DNA from: Spongilla lacustris
Lineage: Eukaryota; Porifera; Demospongiae; Spongillida; Spongillidae
NCBI GenBank assembly: GCA_949361645.1
Contig: OX442428.1
Location: 3,583,847-3,647,846 of the forward strand
Length of the DNA: 64,000 bases
Reading direction: 5' to 3'
In this document: positions 11,145 through 24,100 of the stretch, piece by piece
How the letters are laid out: every line of letters starts with the position of its first letter
How positions within the stretch are numbered: position 1 is the stretch's first letter
Made by a program: the position numbers and the translations under genes
Notes under the pieces: generated by a model
What the model was told of the DNA's origin: nothing
Database searches by the model: none
Seen by the model: the letters and a program-made list of their open reading frames with translations, nothing else

Positions 11145-13685
11145 CGTACTTTGTATTCTACATTGGATGTTAATATAATGTTGTGTTATATACGAATGTT
11201 AAAATATCTGCAGTTTGCACACATTTTATAAAAAGAGGTAAATCAGCCTTCATAACTACAATTGTATGTGGCAATCTTTGGGGGAATATTTGACATAATA
11301 TACTAACATGTAGTTGTAATACTTATTGTCCAAGTCACTTACCAAGAGAGTTTGTAAAAGCTACATTTGAATGCAGAAGATGCCAAAAGCTATACAGTGT
11401 ACATGTTCAAACTATGTAACCACTCTCAAAGTATTGTGGCTTGTGACATGAAATGATAATTGGACTGATGCATACAAATAAACACTGCCCACCCTCCTAA
11501 AACGGGTAATACCGCAAAATTACTACTTGATGTTCTGAAAGCTACAAATCAGCAATATCTTATTGAAACCGAAATGAAAAGAACATTGAGTAGCAAAATG
11601 ATGTTTGAACATGGATTTCAATTTTAAAGCTTTAGAAATAAAAGAATCAGGAGTTATGTGTGTTTGTAGTTATTTGAGTTCAAATTCAAAAAATTCAATA
11701 TCTGTTAGAAGAAAATTTATTTCCAATCCATGTTGAAGGTGTAAAGCTTACTAACTGAGCTGATTGTCACATTTTTGTACTACTTGTTTTATAAAGTGCC
11801 AATCAAATTAATAGTTATTGCATAACATCTAGCACACTTTGCTATTGCGTTTAATCAACCACATTATTATTTATATTTTTAATGATGATCTTACAGCATT
11901 ACATACGTACATGTACATTTATGCATAATTATTATACAAAACCAATGCAAAACAATAATGTAACTGAAAAAAAAATTTACACTAAGGATGTCTAACCATC
12001 AATAGTGGCGAGGATAAGGTTGATGTGATTGAAATATGGGGTACTATTGTGGCAACAAACCCCATGGGTTGATTACTGTATTGAATTTTATTGCAGCTGA
12101 AAGCATAGTTATAATTATAAAAGATTTAACATAGCATTCATTAATATTCAGTTATGATTATGAACAATGAGGTATGCCTACAAAAACTTATATAGTTCTT
12201 CAATGAATTCAATTAATCACAAGTGTACTTGTTGTAATGTTTTACTGCTTCACTTTTCAACTCTGAATAGAACTTGACTGTGGCAAATGACCCCATGTCA
12301 TTTCAAGACAACCATTCCCATAATTATACTTAAAATCATATTTGCTGCTCCACTGGAATTTTTTTACACACAGCACAACAAGCTCATATATCATATTGTT
12401 TCATGTTCAACTCAAGTTTATGCCATCATTTTTTTCATTTGTTTGTGACAGCCCTGGTCTACCTACTAAGCTGGGCTTAGTGCCAAGCAACATATTGTCA
12501 CATATCAAATGATACAAAGCATCAGAGGCCAAGGGTTTTCACACGTAGTGTGGGGTGGAGGTCTCTTCTGTCCCCCAACTCCTCTCAGATCAAAGTAGTT
12601 AGGCAGGCAATCATGAGTATAAAAAGTTACTTTTTGTGTCATTTAGAAATGGCTCAAGCACAGGCACAGTTAGGCCGGTTGAAGGTCGTTGGGTCTTTAG
12701 GGGACTGAAAGGGTTACAGGAGAGTGTTCTTATGGAATGCCGGGATGCTGCAACACTTCTATCGCTCATCCAGCAGTACATCCGTACAGCATATAATCAG
12801 ATCACTGCAACAACAGGAATTAGAGTCAGATATCTGATCCTCCACTTTACACAGGTGTCCACACACTCCATATATGCGGAGCTCAATGAAGCAGGTAATA
12901 AAACTGAGGTATCGCTCATTAGTTACAGATTGGGAGTGGTAACAATGCCTGTGGTGCAAATAATGATTCAATTGCACAACTATATACTGCAGGAGTGGAG
13001 TGCACAGACCATGGAGTGGACCCTATAACAATTAATGTGGCATGGATACTACAGCAGAACGCTGGACAGCTGTTTTATACAGACAGAAGTAGAGCAGATC
13101 TCTGTAAATCGCCTTTAGAAATCAGATCTGTGTGACTGCCTTGAGCTGTAAGAATACCTTGCAAGTGCATAGAACTGTGTAGACTCTTGCAACACCTAAA
13201 TTTATGGGACTACATTGTAGACAAACTTAGCAGTGGGACTACGTAGCCAGCGCACAGAACTGTGTGGTTTTGGCTATAACTTGTGCACATGTATCTGCGG
13301 ACTGTTATGACTACCACTATTACGTACTGCAAGGTAGCTTAAACAATCCACGCAGTTCTATGTGCTACCATAGCTAAGTGTGCCAATAAGGTTGCTATTG
13401 TGACTACCTTGTAGACACTCAGAGCTGTGGACTACTTGCAGAAAGTTTTATGCTTTCCACTATAGAAATATGGTCAATAGTGTTAACCGTCAGAAGTTAT
13501 AGTGATTGCAGTGTGATGGAGTAGTGAAGTGTAGGTTATTATTACAATTGTTTATACAGATTTACAAATTAATTCAAGTATTTATTTATTATAAGTGAAG
13601 CACAATTTGCTCGGCAACTGTTCAAATAATTATCATATATAATTATCTTGGGGGTACATTAAAACACTAGCACCTGTGAACTTAA
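11145..13685. other. Intergenic region between convergent genes
   Basis: No supported gene. An AATAAA near 11477 could serve the kinase mRNA. Around 13120-13470 there is a degenerate tandem pattern built on AGAACTGTGT and GACTACCTTGTAG-like words. A 130-codon frame at 12636-13028 lacks an ATG start and family resemblance and is not called. Confidence 0.6.
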
Positions 13686-15095
13686 CTAATACTTCTTATT
13701 AATAAACATGTGGGCCCCTAGCTGTGACTCTGTAGCAACAACTGGTATACCATTGTGGTGTTCGAAGTTCAATGCATTCTGGAGTGATGTGGGACTATAC
13801 GCAGCATTGTATGCTGAACGTCTGTCTGCTAACACACACTTCTGTGGAAAAGCAGCAATCTGTTGTGCCAGTTCAATTGCCTGATTTAGTGACTGACCCT
13901 TGGCAACAACTTTATTAGCAAGACCTTTGAGCAAAGAAATAAGATTACATGCCTTTAGAATATAATCATTTTGCAAACCTACCAATCTGCAGAGCCTCTT
14001 GTGCTCCAACTCTCCTTCCAGTAAGAATCATATCCAATGCCCTTGATAGTCCAATCAAAGCCGGTAGTCTCACTGTGCCACCATCAATCAGGGGAACTCC
14101 TAGTAGTTGAAAGGTACATACATAGTAGTATGGAAGTAATGTGCGTGCAGTTATATGTGTGTATTATGTGTGAGATCATAATGTACATGTTAGAGCTAAA
14201 GGAAATTGCTTTGCCCAAGAGATATAGTCATTTGGCAAATGAACATCAGTGCAAATACAGAAGGAAGAACAATATCAATGAGAATGTAATAACTACACAT
14301 CTACAAGTGCAAGCATATGCAAGTGAGATGCTGTAATTGAGTAGTGGCCAGACATTTGACTTGTGCAAAGGAAGTTTTAGTTTATAGTTTTACTCTCTGC
14401 AAATAGTGCCACTCTTAGCATGCAGCCTAAGCTGCTTGACGTTGTGATTGTAAATGTGGCATATAATTATAGCACAGTCCTAGTACAAGCAGTTTTAAAT
14501 GCAATAATTTGTTGTTCTAGAATCTACCCGAATATTTGCTTACCGAATCGTCTGCTGAGGACACCAAATACGGCATCCTCCTCCACTACCCTCAAGTCGC
14601 ACATCAATGCTAACTCCAACCCCCCAGCCACAGCGTAGCCAGACACTGCGGCTATGACTGGTTTTTGTAGCACCAACCTTGAAGGTCCCTGAGAATTCTT
14701 GTGAACTGTCGTTTCTGCTATATAAATGGACTAACCATGGGAGCAGGTCCGATTTCGAAATCTTCCTTCAAGAAACTGTCCACCGGGTTCTCAGAATCAG
14801 CTAACTCTTGCAAGTCGTAACCTGAGCAAAACGTTCCACTATTGCCACACAAGACACCTACACGAGCAGATTCATCAGCGTTGAAGTCTTGGAAAGCAGT
14901 GAATAGCTCGTGTGCTGTTTTTTTATTCACGCAGTTTCGCTTTTCAGGGCGGTTTATTGACAAGACACGAATACCTTCCTTGTCAGTAATTTCTAAGTAT
15001 TGGTAACTGACATATCTAGTCTTCAGATGAGACCTAAATGATAACGTTTGAAAAACCTTGATCGGCTTGCTTCGTACGCAGCACACTAACATCAT
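13686..15095 (-). CDS. Enoyl-CoA hydratase/isomerase (crotonase) family protein
   Basis: Four exons (15095-14736, 14688-14544, 14099-13983, 13924-13686) join in frame to 286 residues, the usual family size. The first 30 residues are basic and Ser/Arg-rich, suggesting a mitochondrial presequence. The oxyanion-hole segment GTFCSGYDL is at 87-95 and the second one is VAGGLELAL with Glu145, the position of the first catalytic glutamate of hydratases. The second glutamate, expected 20 residues later, is Ser165, so the substrate and even the reaction are uncertain. [20 protein letters not shown] is a conserved block of bacterial and animal crotonases of unassigned specificity. The start codon lies 88 bp from that of KICS2 on the other strand. 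Confidence 0.88.
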
Positions 15096-15183
15096 GCTTT
15101 ATATATGTAATTATTATTATAAAGGCTTTACATATACACGTACGTACACATACATGATAATACATTCATTATATTACATTAGC
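15096..15183. promoter_or_regulatory. Bidirectional promoter, crotonase / KICS2
   Basis: Only about 90 bp (or 117 bp if KICS2 starts at 15213) separate the divergent start codons, so both genes must share regulatory DNA. The interval has repeated ACGTACGTAC-like words and no obvious TATA box. Confidence 0.6.
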
Positions 15184-18100
15184 ATGTTTAATTTTATCAG
15201 AATATTACAAATATGGCAGCTCGAAGCAAGACTTCATCAGGTTGATGCAGTTATAATCATTGATACTAAAAGAAACGACAATTGTAAATTTGTCCCAGCA
15301 GGTAAGACCGAATACGTTCATATCCTTACAACTGAGGAAACAGCGCTGGAGACGTATTTCATGATGTTGTCGAGATTCAATTTTGACAGAGCTAAGGAAC
15401 AGTGTGTACGTTAAACTCAAACAATTTCAACACAGTATCATCCTGTATACTTTAATCTCCCTAGGAACGAGAGCGAGAAGCAAAAGCTGGTAGTGGTACT
15501 TGGTGTGACTTAATGGCGGTTCTCGCGCGATTTGCAACGGCGGAATCACAATACTTTACTCTCCACCATTCGGAAAAAACTTGGAAGCTCCGTAAAGATG
15601 TGAGTACTGTCACATGGATACGTGCGCTATTAAGTAGAAAAGCACCGAACATTTTTTGGGGGCCAACCTTTTATGTGGTTCTTGTATACAGTAATACACG
15701 ATTCATCATCATTACTAGTATTCCATTGGGGGGGGGGGGGGGGGGGGGGGGGAGAGTGTGAACATTCTAAAATATTTTAAAAGGTTGCTGGTATTTCATT
15801 CTCAGCAATTGCACTTAATTACAATCAATACATGTGCTACTTAGCTGTGCAATCAAAACCATTGCAGTAGTGTGCTCTATCAGTATTACACTTACATCTC
15901 AAATGGGTGTGGCTCGGGTGGCATATGTCTTTCAAGAGTTAAAATCTGCAATGGTGCAAGGTTAGATCTGTTGCTGTTGTGTTTCGATCGCTCAAGGTGC
16001 CTTCTGTATATAGCCGTAGGGGGGGTGGTCTTAAGTATGACTTTGGTTTCTACCCCTCTCAGAATATGGAGGGCATTAAGAATCATAGGAAAACATGTAT
16101 TTTAATTTTTTTATACTAAGAGTAACCCCCTGTACAATACCCCTGAAGTTTTACATGTATACATGCACATGTACACAGGTATATACACCACCTATGGCAC
16201 CATGTAGCAGTAAAAGATAAGCTAAGGAATTAGGTACGTGTACTAGTAATATACTGCCTTAGTTTACATCTTTCTTTCATTTAGGCATTGGCAAGAGCAC
16301 AATAAAAAATTGCGTAATGAAAGAAACATAAAAGCTTAAGGGTAGTCATTTATTCATTGTAAATGGTCCACCCATGCATAAACGAGTTTCTCTAGATCCT
16401 TCTATCCAAGGTTAGATTTGCAATTTTGCAAGAGGCACAATTCAGGTTTTACACATTTTGGCTACCTTGGATATCCTTTGTATCATCCTGTGTGGTAACA
16501 GTATTATCAATTATATAATGTGCTGCACATTTAACTTGTGTTGATGAAGCTGTAATTCACTGCTTTGATCCTCTTAAAATTTATAAAGCCAACGCTTTGG
16601 TCAGCATCAGGATTATGTACTGGTGCTCTTTCTAACTTTTGTTGAGATGCTATGGCCACATAAGAACCAAACTGTAAAAGCAGTCACATATGCAACAGCA
16701 CGCACTATGATCAATGTACTGGTGCTCTTTCTAACTTTTGTTGAGATGCTATGGCCACATAAGAACCAAACTGTAAAAGCAGTCACATATGCAACAGCAC
16801 GCACTATGATCAAATATGACTCGCATCATGATGCAAAGCACACCTTTCTATAAAACTGCAATCTTCCTCATTATCTAAAACTTACAGGTGTTTTAATGAA
16901 TAATGCACGCAGCTGGAAGTTCACAATATTACATTTTAAAAGCACACCTTATTTAGCACAGAGGTTTTCATACCTAAACAGTATGCGCAATCATGTTGTG
17001 CAAGATTACTTAACTGGATAGGTATTGAAAGCACACCCTCACATAACAAAACAAGATAATCTACCCATATGTTGGTCCACTCTGACCTGGGAACTTGCTT
17101 GCATTCCCTCTCTTAAAAGAGCAGTCTTTCTATGAAAATCTAGACACGATTGAGTTTATAAGCACTCCATGACATAAAAACATGAGTAACATATAGAGTA
17201 GGTGGGTGTTATTTTCTATTTTCCTTTAATACCACTCCAGATGATAATATGTCACACTGAATGTGAAAAACTGGTTTATAAGAGTATTAATACATTGCTT
17301 CTATATCCCTTCACATTTCAAAAGCATACCTAGAATGTATAATTGACTATCAGTGGCAAAGTTAAATGCTGCCTTGTCCAAATTTAGAAGCTTAAGGCAT
17401 TCAGTTCTTGCAGGGGCAAGAGATAGAGCTATTGAAAAGCAGGAGTACATTACACTAGTAGATGGTGCCAATATATCACAAATAGCTCAATTAAGTACAT
17501 GTACATGTACATGTATTAATGCACAAAAAGCAACAGTCTTTTTTTGGTAAAACACCATGAGTAAAATCACCTGATTTAAAATAGACTACACCTCCAAGGC
17601 ATTTCCCCCCTTCATCCTCTATTTTATTCATTCACGCTATATGCAAGAACTTCAAGGGGTGTGTACAGGGGGGTTGTGAGGGGTTAAATTTTTCACATTC
17701 AGTGTGACTCAGTACATATTTTCAAAGTGGTAGAAACAAGAAATTTTTAAAAAGTGAAATAAGTTCCCCCCCCCCCCCCCCCCCCCCCCCCCAATATAGG
17801 GACAATAAATTAGTTGTAGGAAATCAGTGTTGCAAGGGAAACATGTCTGTTGTTACAATTAGATCTAGCAAATTGCTAAAGTACTTGTTATTAACCTTTA
17901 ATCTCCCGTTGTCCTACGCGTAGGATTAGCGTCCTACATGTAGGACGCAAGTTAAAATTAATATTTAGCAAACTCATATGATCAAAAAAATAAACTGTAG
18001 AAATGGTTATTAAAATGTTTTTACTTTCTTGTAATTCTTCAAAGAATGTCTAATACAATCAATACTGCATTGCTAAAAGATGTATTTGCGGTAAATTGCA

Positions 18101-21100
18101 AAGCAACTTAAAAGTACCAAAAAGTAATGTTGGGAAACATTTTAAAAGAAGGCGGTAGTAGGACAGGTCTTTTGCACTAAGCATATAAAATTGTAGATTT
18201 GGAAATTGCTAGCTCCACAAGTTTATGAACGGTAGATATTTGTCGGGCGCATGTTGCGGGAATAGCCAAGTGAATGGATAAAATCTTGAAAACGTGCAGT
18301 GCGTTTTCGGTAAAAATGGCAAAATCAATTAGAGTAAAAACACTGCCGTAGAATGTATAAAGTAGCCCACACATCATGCTTCAAAAAAAGTTGTTCTTAT
18401 TGTACTTTTTTCTGTGACAATTAAACTCTCTACATAATGCATTTTTAAGAACCGTGTCTGTTTATTTGCATCGTGTAACCATGGGTGTGATTTAAAAAAT
18501 AGACTGACAATTGGTAAATTTAGCATGATAGACACATCAAACAGTAGAGAAATGGATGCCAAAAACTGCATTTCATGATGAATTTTCTAATATTGGTCCT
18601 ACGCGTAGGACGTGGACCTGGAGAATTAAGGTTAATGTACTGATTAATAATATTGTTGTCAACAAACATATACTAGTGTCGTTTCTGTAATTTTTCGATC
18701 TTTGATGCCTTGTAAAAGTGAGATTGCCATTTCCTACCTCATGTTTGTTAATTAAAAGTAGACTTCCTTGTATTAAACTGATTCCTTGCAATGCGAATTG
18801 TTTGAAGTGTGATCTGAACCAACTTGTGCATTATTTTTGTTAAGTTCAAATAAAGTAGTGCTCAGCTAGTTCATTTATAATTCCCTGCAGTCCTTGAAAG
18901 CCACACTTGAACTTATATACCTGGACATGAACAAAATAATTGAGATATATTACCATGGCAGAGGTGGCACAGATTTTTCCTGGGAACGGAAGATGACAGA
19001 GCTTGTCTCCAGTACCATTGAATATGTATCATACAAGAAGGAAATGACTGAGTTGTATCCTTGTTTTCACATGCGCTGTGTGTATCAAATGATTTGATGT
19101 ACGTGCTACCGCTACATCTGCGTCTGGAAGATAAGTCCATGACAAGTTACATTAGCTATATGCAGCTGGATGCTGGTGAAGGATATCATCTAGACTACAA
19201 GAATGCTGAGAAGACACTGAAGGAAATGCATGATCGTCACAAGTACAGCTTCAAACATCCCTTCCTCAAGCCTGTTAGGGATATAGTTACGTAAGTGAAG
19301 TAGACCAATGTTGTATACACTACCAGCCTCCTTATGTACTATTTCCATTTTGATGCTGAAGCTGAGCTGGTTTCTGTTACTTTGCAGGAAGGAGGCAGAC
19401 ATCCTTGTGGACATGTTTGGTGCACAGGTCTATATGGCAGAGTGGAACTTCCTGCAGTCTCTTATGCTACTTCAGTCTGCCCAAATCAAGCTTTCTGCTT
19501 GGAGTAATCCTGCTTCTTCTCCATCACAGGTGAGCTATTAAATCAACGTCATGTATCACTAATGCATGTACACATACAAGTACATGTAGCTAATCTGTAC
19601 ACGATTAAACCGCATAGTTTCTAATCATTTGAACTTCATCTACATATGTACACCACTTTCAATTTATGACCATATATTATTCAAGTCAGCTCCAAAGGAG
19701 GATGGGGGAGGGGGGAGAGGGGGGAGCAATATCAGGAAAACAAACTGTTGGAATTTTAGCTTGTAGAAACTTACTAAATCAGTTCATGATGTAAACGTAT
19801 GCTAGGAAGGAGAGGGACAAGATGTTAGATAACTGGGTCATTTAACTCTTATTCGGCATCCACAACCCTTTTAGATAGAGCTGCACCATGCCTGCCATGT
19901 GGGTACTTGTTATGTATGGAAAAATCCTAATTGTGCTTGTTATGTACATAGTTCAATAGTGGGTTATTACATTTAAAAAATTTAAGTTAGCAATGTTGAG
20001 GTTGTTAGTTATTTAGTAACTTAAGCGTATATAATTAGTCCATTACAAAAGTAGGCAGCACCATTTGATTTTGTTTTTTAGCACAAAAATTGTTGTGGTC
20101 TTTTAGCATTTGAATATCAAGTTAAAATTCAGCCAAACCTTAATTTTTACGAATTAAAATTGCAAATATTAAAAGTATGAATCCGAATACGAATGCAATA
20201 GCAAGAATCCTACCTACTTGAGGACCCAGATAGATGCTTTGATATAGCAATACACAACACATTATAGTCGCACTGTGGCGCTAGCAACTAAATTCAAGTG
20301 GTAGTGCTACATTTTTGTTACTCTGAACGCTGTGAACATGTATGGTGATTAAAAATATTTTATCATCAACTTTAAAAAATACGAATTACATACTGCGTAG
20401 AAACGAATAAGTTATTTAAAATGTTATATGAATTTATTGTATTTATCATATTATTATGCGTATTTAACTTCTACAGTAAGAATTTCTTACTTTTTCAAAT
20501 AATCAACATAACAGTTGCTGTATTAAGATTTAATAACATGGTTCCTAACTTAATAATTGTCTGAACCTACATTAGTAGGTTAGTGATGTAGACACTAATT
20601 GAGTAAAAAGTAAGGAAACAAGGAAATTATAAATTCATACACATTTTTAGCAAGTTCATGTAGGTCTGTAATATATATAAATGTATAATTTCAGTAACTT
20701 CTTGTTTCCTTAAATATTTACTCTTTCTGACTACAAATCCTACACCAAAATTTTTATTTTATATAACTTGTTTCTAGGGGAGGGTGGGGGGGGGGGGGGG
20801 GGGGGGGGCAAAAAATAAAATAACTGTGTGGGACCCCATCGTCCAACACTTAATGATAGGATTACAAATCCGCTTTTGAAATAAAAATTGGATGTAATAG
20901 ACTAAGATACGAGGTATCAAAAATGGGGGGCGTAGGGGGTACCACCCTACGCCCATTACTTTTTCATGTGTTTTTGCATCTTTTTTGTTTCGCGTTGGAT
21001 TTACACGGGAGTAGCATTGATCTATTCCTCCCAGCCAAAGAACCTCACTGAGATCTCACACATAATCGCTAGACACTTGTAAAACCGGCAGTGATGGATT

Positions 21101-24100
21101 TAACGTTTAACCCCTTAGTGGTTATTTCCTAAGGGGTTAAACGTTAAATCTATCACTGCCGGTTTACAAGTGTCTAGCGATTATGTGTGAGATCTCAGCG
21201 AGGTTCTTTGGCTGGGAGGAATAGATTAATGCTACTCCCGTGTAAATCCAACGCGAAACAAAGTTACAAAATCACGTGAAAATGTAATGGCCTTAGGGTG
21301 GTACCTCCCATTTTTGATCCCTTGTATCTACTTTCTTTTAGGTCCAATTTTTATTTTAAAAGCAGATTTGTAATTCTCTCATTAAGCCCTACAATATTGG
21401 ATGATGGGGGGTCCCACACAGATTTTTTTTTTTTTGCCCCCTCCCCTCCCCCTCCTCGCTTGTTTCACTCATTTGAAAATCTAACTTCTGAGTGTGTAAC
21501 ATAAAGAGGGGCCTGGTGGGGTTAGCCACTGTGCTGTGTACTCGTTTATGCTCAAGGGTGTGCCTGTTTATACACTGATGAGTGCTAGCGCTTCAGGCCA
21601 CCATTAATGACACATATACATGAAATAAATCAACCACAAGACCGGGGGGGGGGGGGGGGGGGAGCGTCAGTGGCTTCTAAATCTGATAAAATCTGTTGTG
21701 GGCCAATGATTGAAAATAGCGTAACCCCCCTTACAAAAATAATAACACAAATCCAACTCAGGCAGTAAGTTTCAAACTTGTTGGTTCTAGTGCTTCAGCA
21801 TAATTGCCAACATTATGCTTCAATCATGACAAAGATACAATGCAATAAACTTCTTAACCAAGCACTTGTTAGATGCGAAAGGAGAACTGTGATAACGGGT
21901 AAGCTTTCTAAGTGCTGGCAGTTTTACTACATTGTATGCATTTGACGACTCTATTCAAATACACTCCACAGTACATCACAATGTGGAATCAGGTGTTTTG
22001 CTAATTGTATTCATACTAAGTTACATGTAGGAACCATGTTATTAAAATTTGATAGCTTAATAATGTACAGCAACTGTTACATAGATTTTGTATTTATAAA
22101 AATTCAATTTTTCAACTAATAATATTCTTTTAAGATTTGAAGGCAGTAGTGGTGCAAAAAGCAAGGCAAACAAGGGTGAAGTCGTAAGGAAAAATGGAAT
22201 ATCCTATATTAGCACATGTAGGACTATTTTGTGTGCCAAATATTTTACCTTATGACTTCACCCTTGTTTTCCTTTTCTTTTTACATGTCTATACCTCTAC
22301 TGCTTTCATATCCTATATATGATACCACTTCTACCAACTTTCTCATGCATGTATGTATAAGGTGGTATAAATGACACTTATGCATCCCATATAAGGTCAT
22401 CTTTAGGGGCAGGTCACGCTTTTTATGGGTCAAATTCATATATACACAACAGAATGTACAGCCTAAAAGTCTTGTTACAAGCCCAATACAGTCCCGCTGT
22501 TGTCTAGAGGGCTACTATTACGCTGGGTGGTAGTGGAATGTACTAAATACTAGCAAACTTAAATTGTGGGTCCACATAGCAATCACCAGTGACAGTAACT
22601 ATAACCATTACATACTGCAGTTATTTACTTGCAATTGCAACTTCTACCACCTACAAAGCACACCTTATTATGCAATCCAACACTTTGCCAAAAAAGTTAT
22701 TATCATGTATCTGGCCCTGAAGATTCTAGAAGGATTCAATCTAAAGCTAATTGTGTTATCACCACTCATTAACATCGTTCCTATCCTGTATTACGCACCT
22801 AGGAAGAATGTGGATAAAATTGGGACTGGGAACGAGGACAGGCAGGACCACTTTTGTTCTCGCAGCATCAAACACAAAATTGCTTGTTTTTAGACTCTTA
22901 TTCCATAATGAGCAGTGGGTCTCATTTTATACACTAGATGCCTGTTGCAGCTGTGCATGCTTTTTTCACATAGACCATTAATGGTTTACATGTACGGCAT
23001 AGTTGTATTTATTAAGGTGACCCAATACTTTTTCTAAAACAACATACGGGGAATTGGAGGGAGGGCAGGGAGGGGGAGATGTGGGAGAGGAGGGGAGGGA
23101 GGGAGGGTATAAAATTACAGGCACACAACATGTCATGTAGCAACGGGAGAACCGGTAATTAAATATTCAAAATGAGCGCCATTGAACAATGTCAACAGCA
23201 GGAATAGAGCCCGTTAGTGTCTGCGCATCGTTGAAAGGAGTCTAAAGAGTTCACATTTGTCAAAAACAGCCCAGCCAAACACTCAAAAAAAAAAACACAG
23301 ACAAATACTTAGCAACGGGACAACCGAAAATATTTGGTACTTAAATGAGCTCCATTTAACGATATCAACAGCCGAAAAAGAAACACTGAGAGAAATAGTT
23401 GTGAAATTTAGAAAAGTAGTTCCACTTTTGTCCAAAACGGCCCAACCAAACACTCAAAAAACGAACACAGACAGACAGACTATCCACGCATTTATAAATA
23501 GATAACATTCATAATTGGGTGTCAGATCCTACAGTGGTGTATATACATGTATGGGACTTGCTAATTCAACTGCCAAAATATAGATCTGGTATACATGTCT
23601 AGCAAATTGGGATTATAATTTTGTCACTAAAAAAATTGTATGATATCCAAAACAACATGTCTTCTCAGCCATACATTCAAATTTTGTACACTTGTTCCCA
23701 CATCATTTTTCTTTGTGGAAATTGGTAAAATGACCCGGAACGTATCAGTAAGTACATATACCTACTATTCAAAAGCACAAAACTTTGCGGGGAGAAGAAT
23801 CAAATATGCCGTTTTATCTAACATCACAATTCGGTCACAGTGGAAATGTTTTCTGCAACAAAGATAAAAGTTTAACTTTTAAGGACAAAATGTTACTCCA
23901 AAAATGCAGAACTAAGGTTAAGTACATATGGACATGTAATTTAAAGTCCTTAAGGGTTTTACATCTAATTTGCATTGCTCAGGACTCAGCAACACGATCT
24001 TCCAGATCATCTTGGGGAAGCAGAGCCCAATCTCCTCCACTCCACGGCCAGATTCCTCCCCTGTGCACGTGGTTCTCCAAATTCCATACTGCTTTGCTGG

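Noticed and set aside
12636..13028. 130-codon open frame between the kinase and crotonase genes
   Set aside because: It opens with a non-ATG codon, has no recognisable motif or splice partners, and lies beside degenerate repeats.
16613..16853. Overlapping frames on both strands with an internally repeated peptide
   Set aside because: The peptide repeat only reflects a 99-bp (multiple of three) tandem duplication in an intron.
18177..18571. Two adjoining reverse-strand frames inside the piggyBac-like element
   Set aside because: Neither resembles a piggyBac transposase, and they are short and in different frames.
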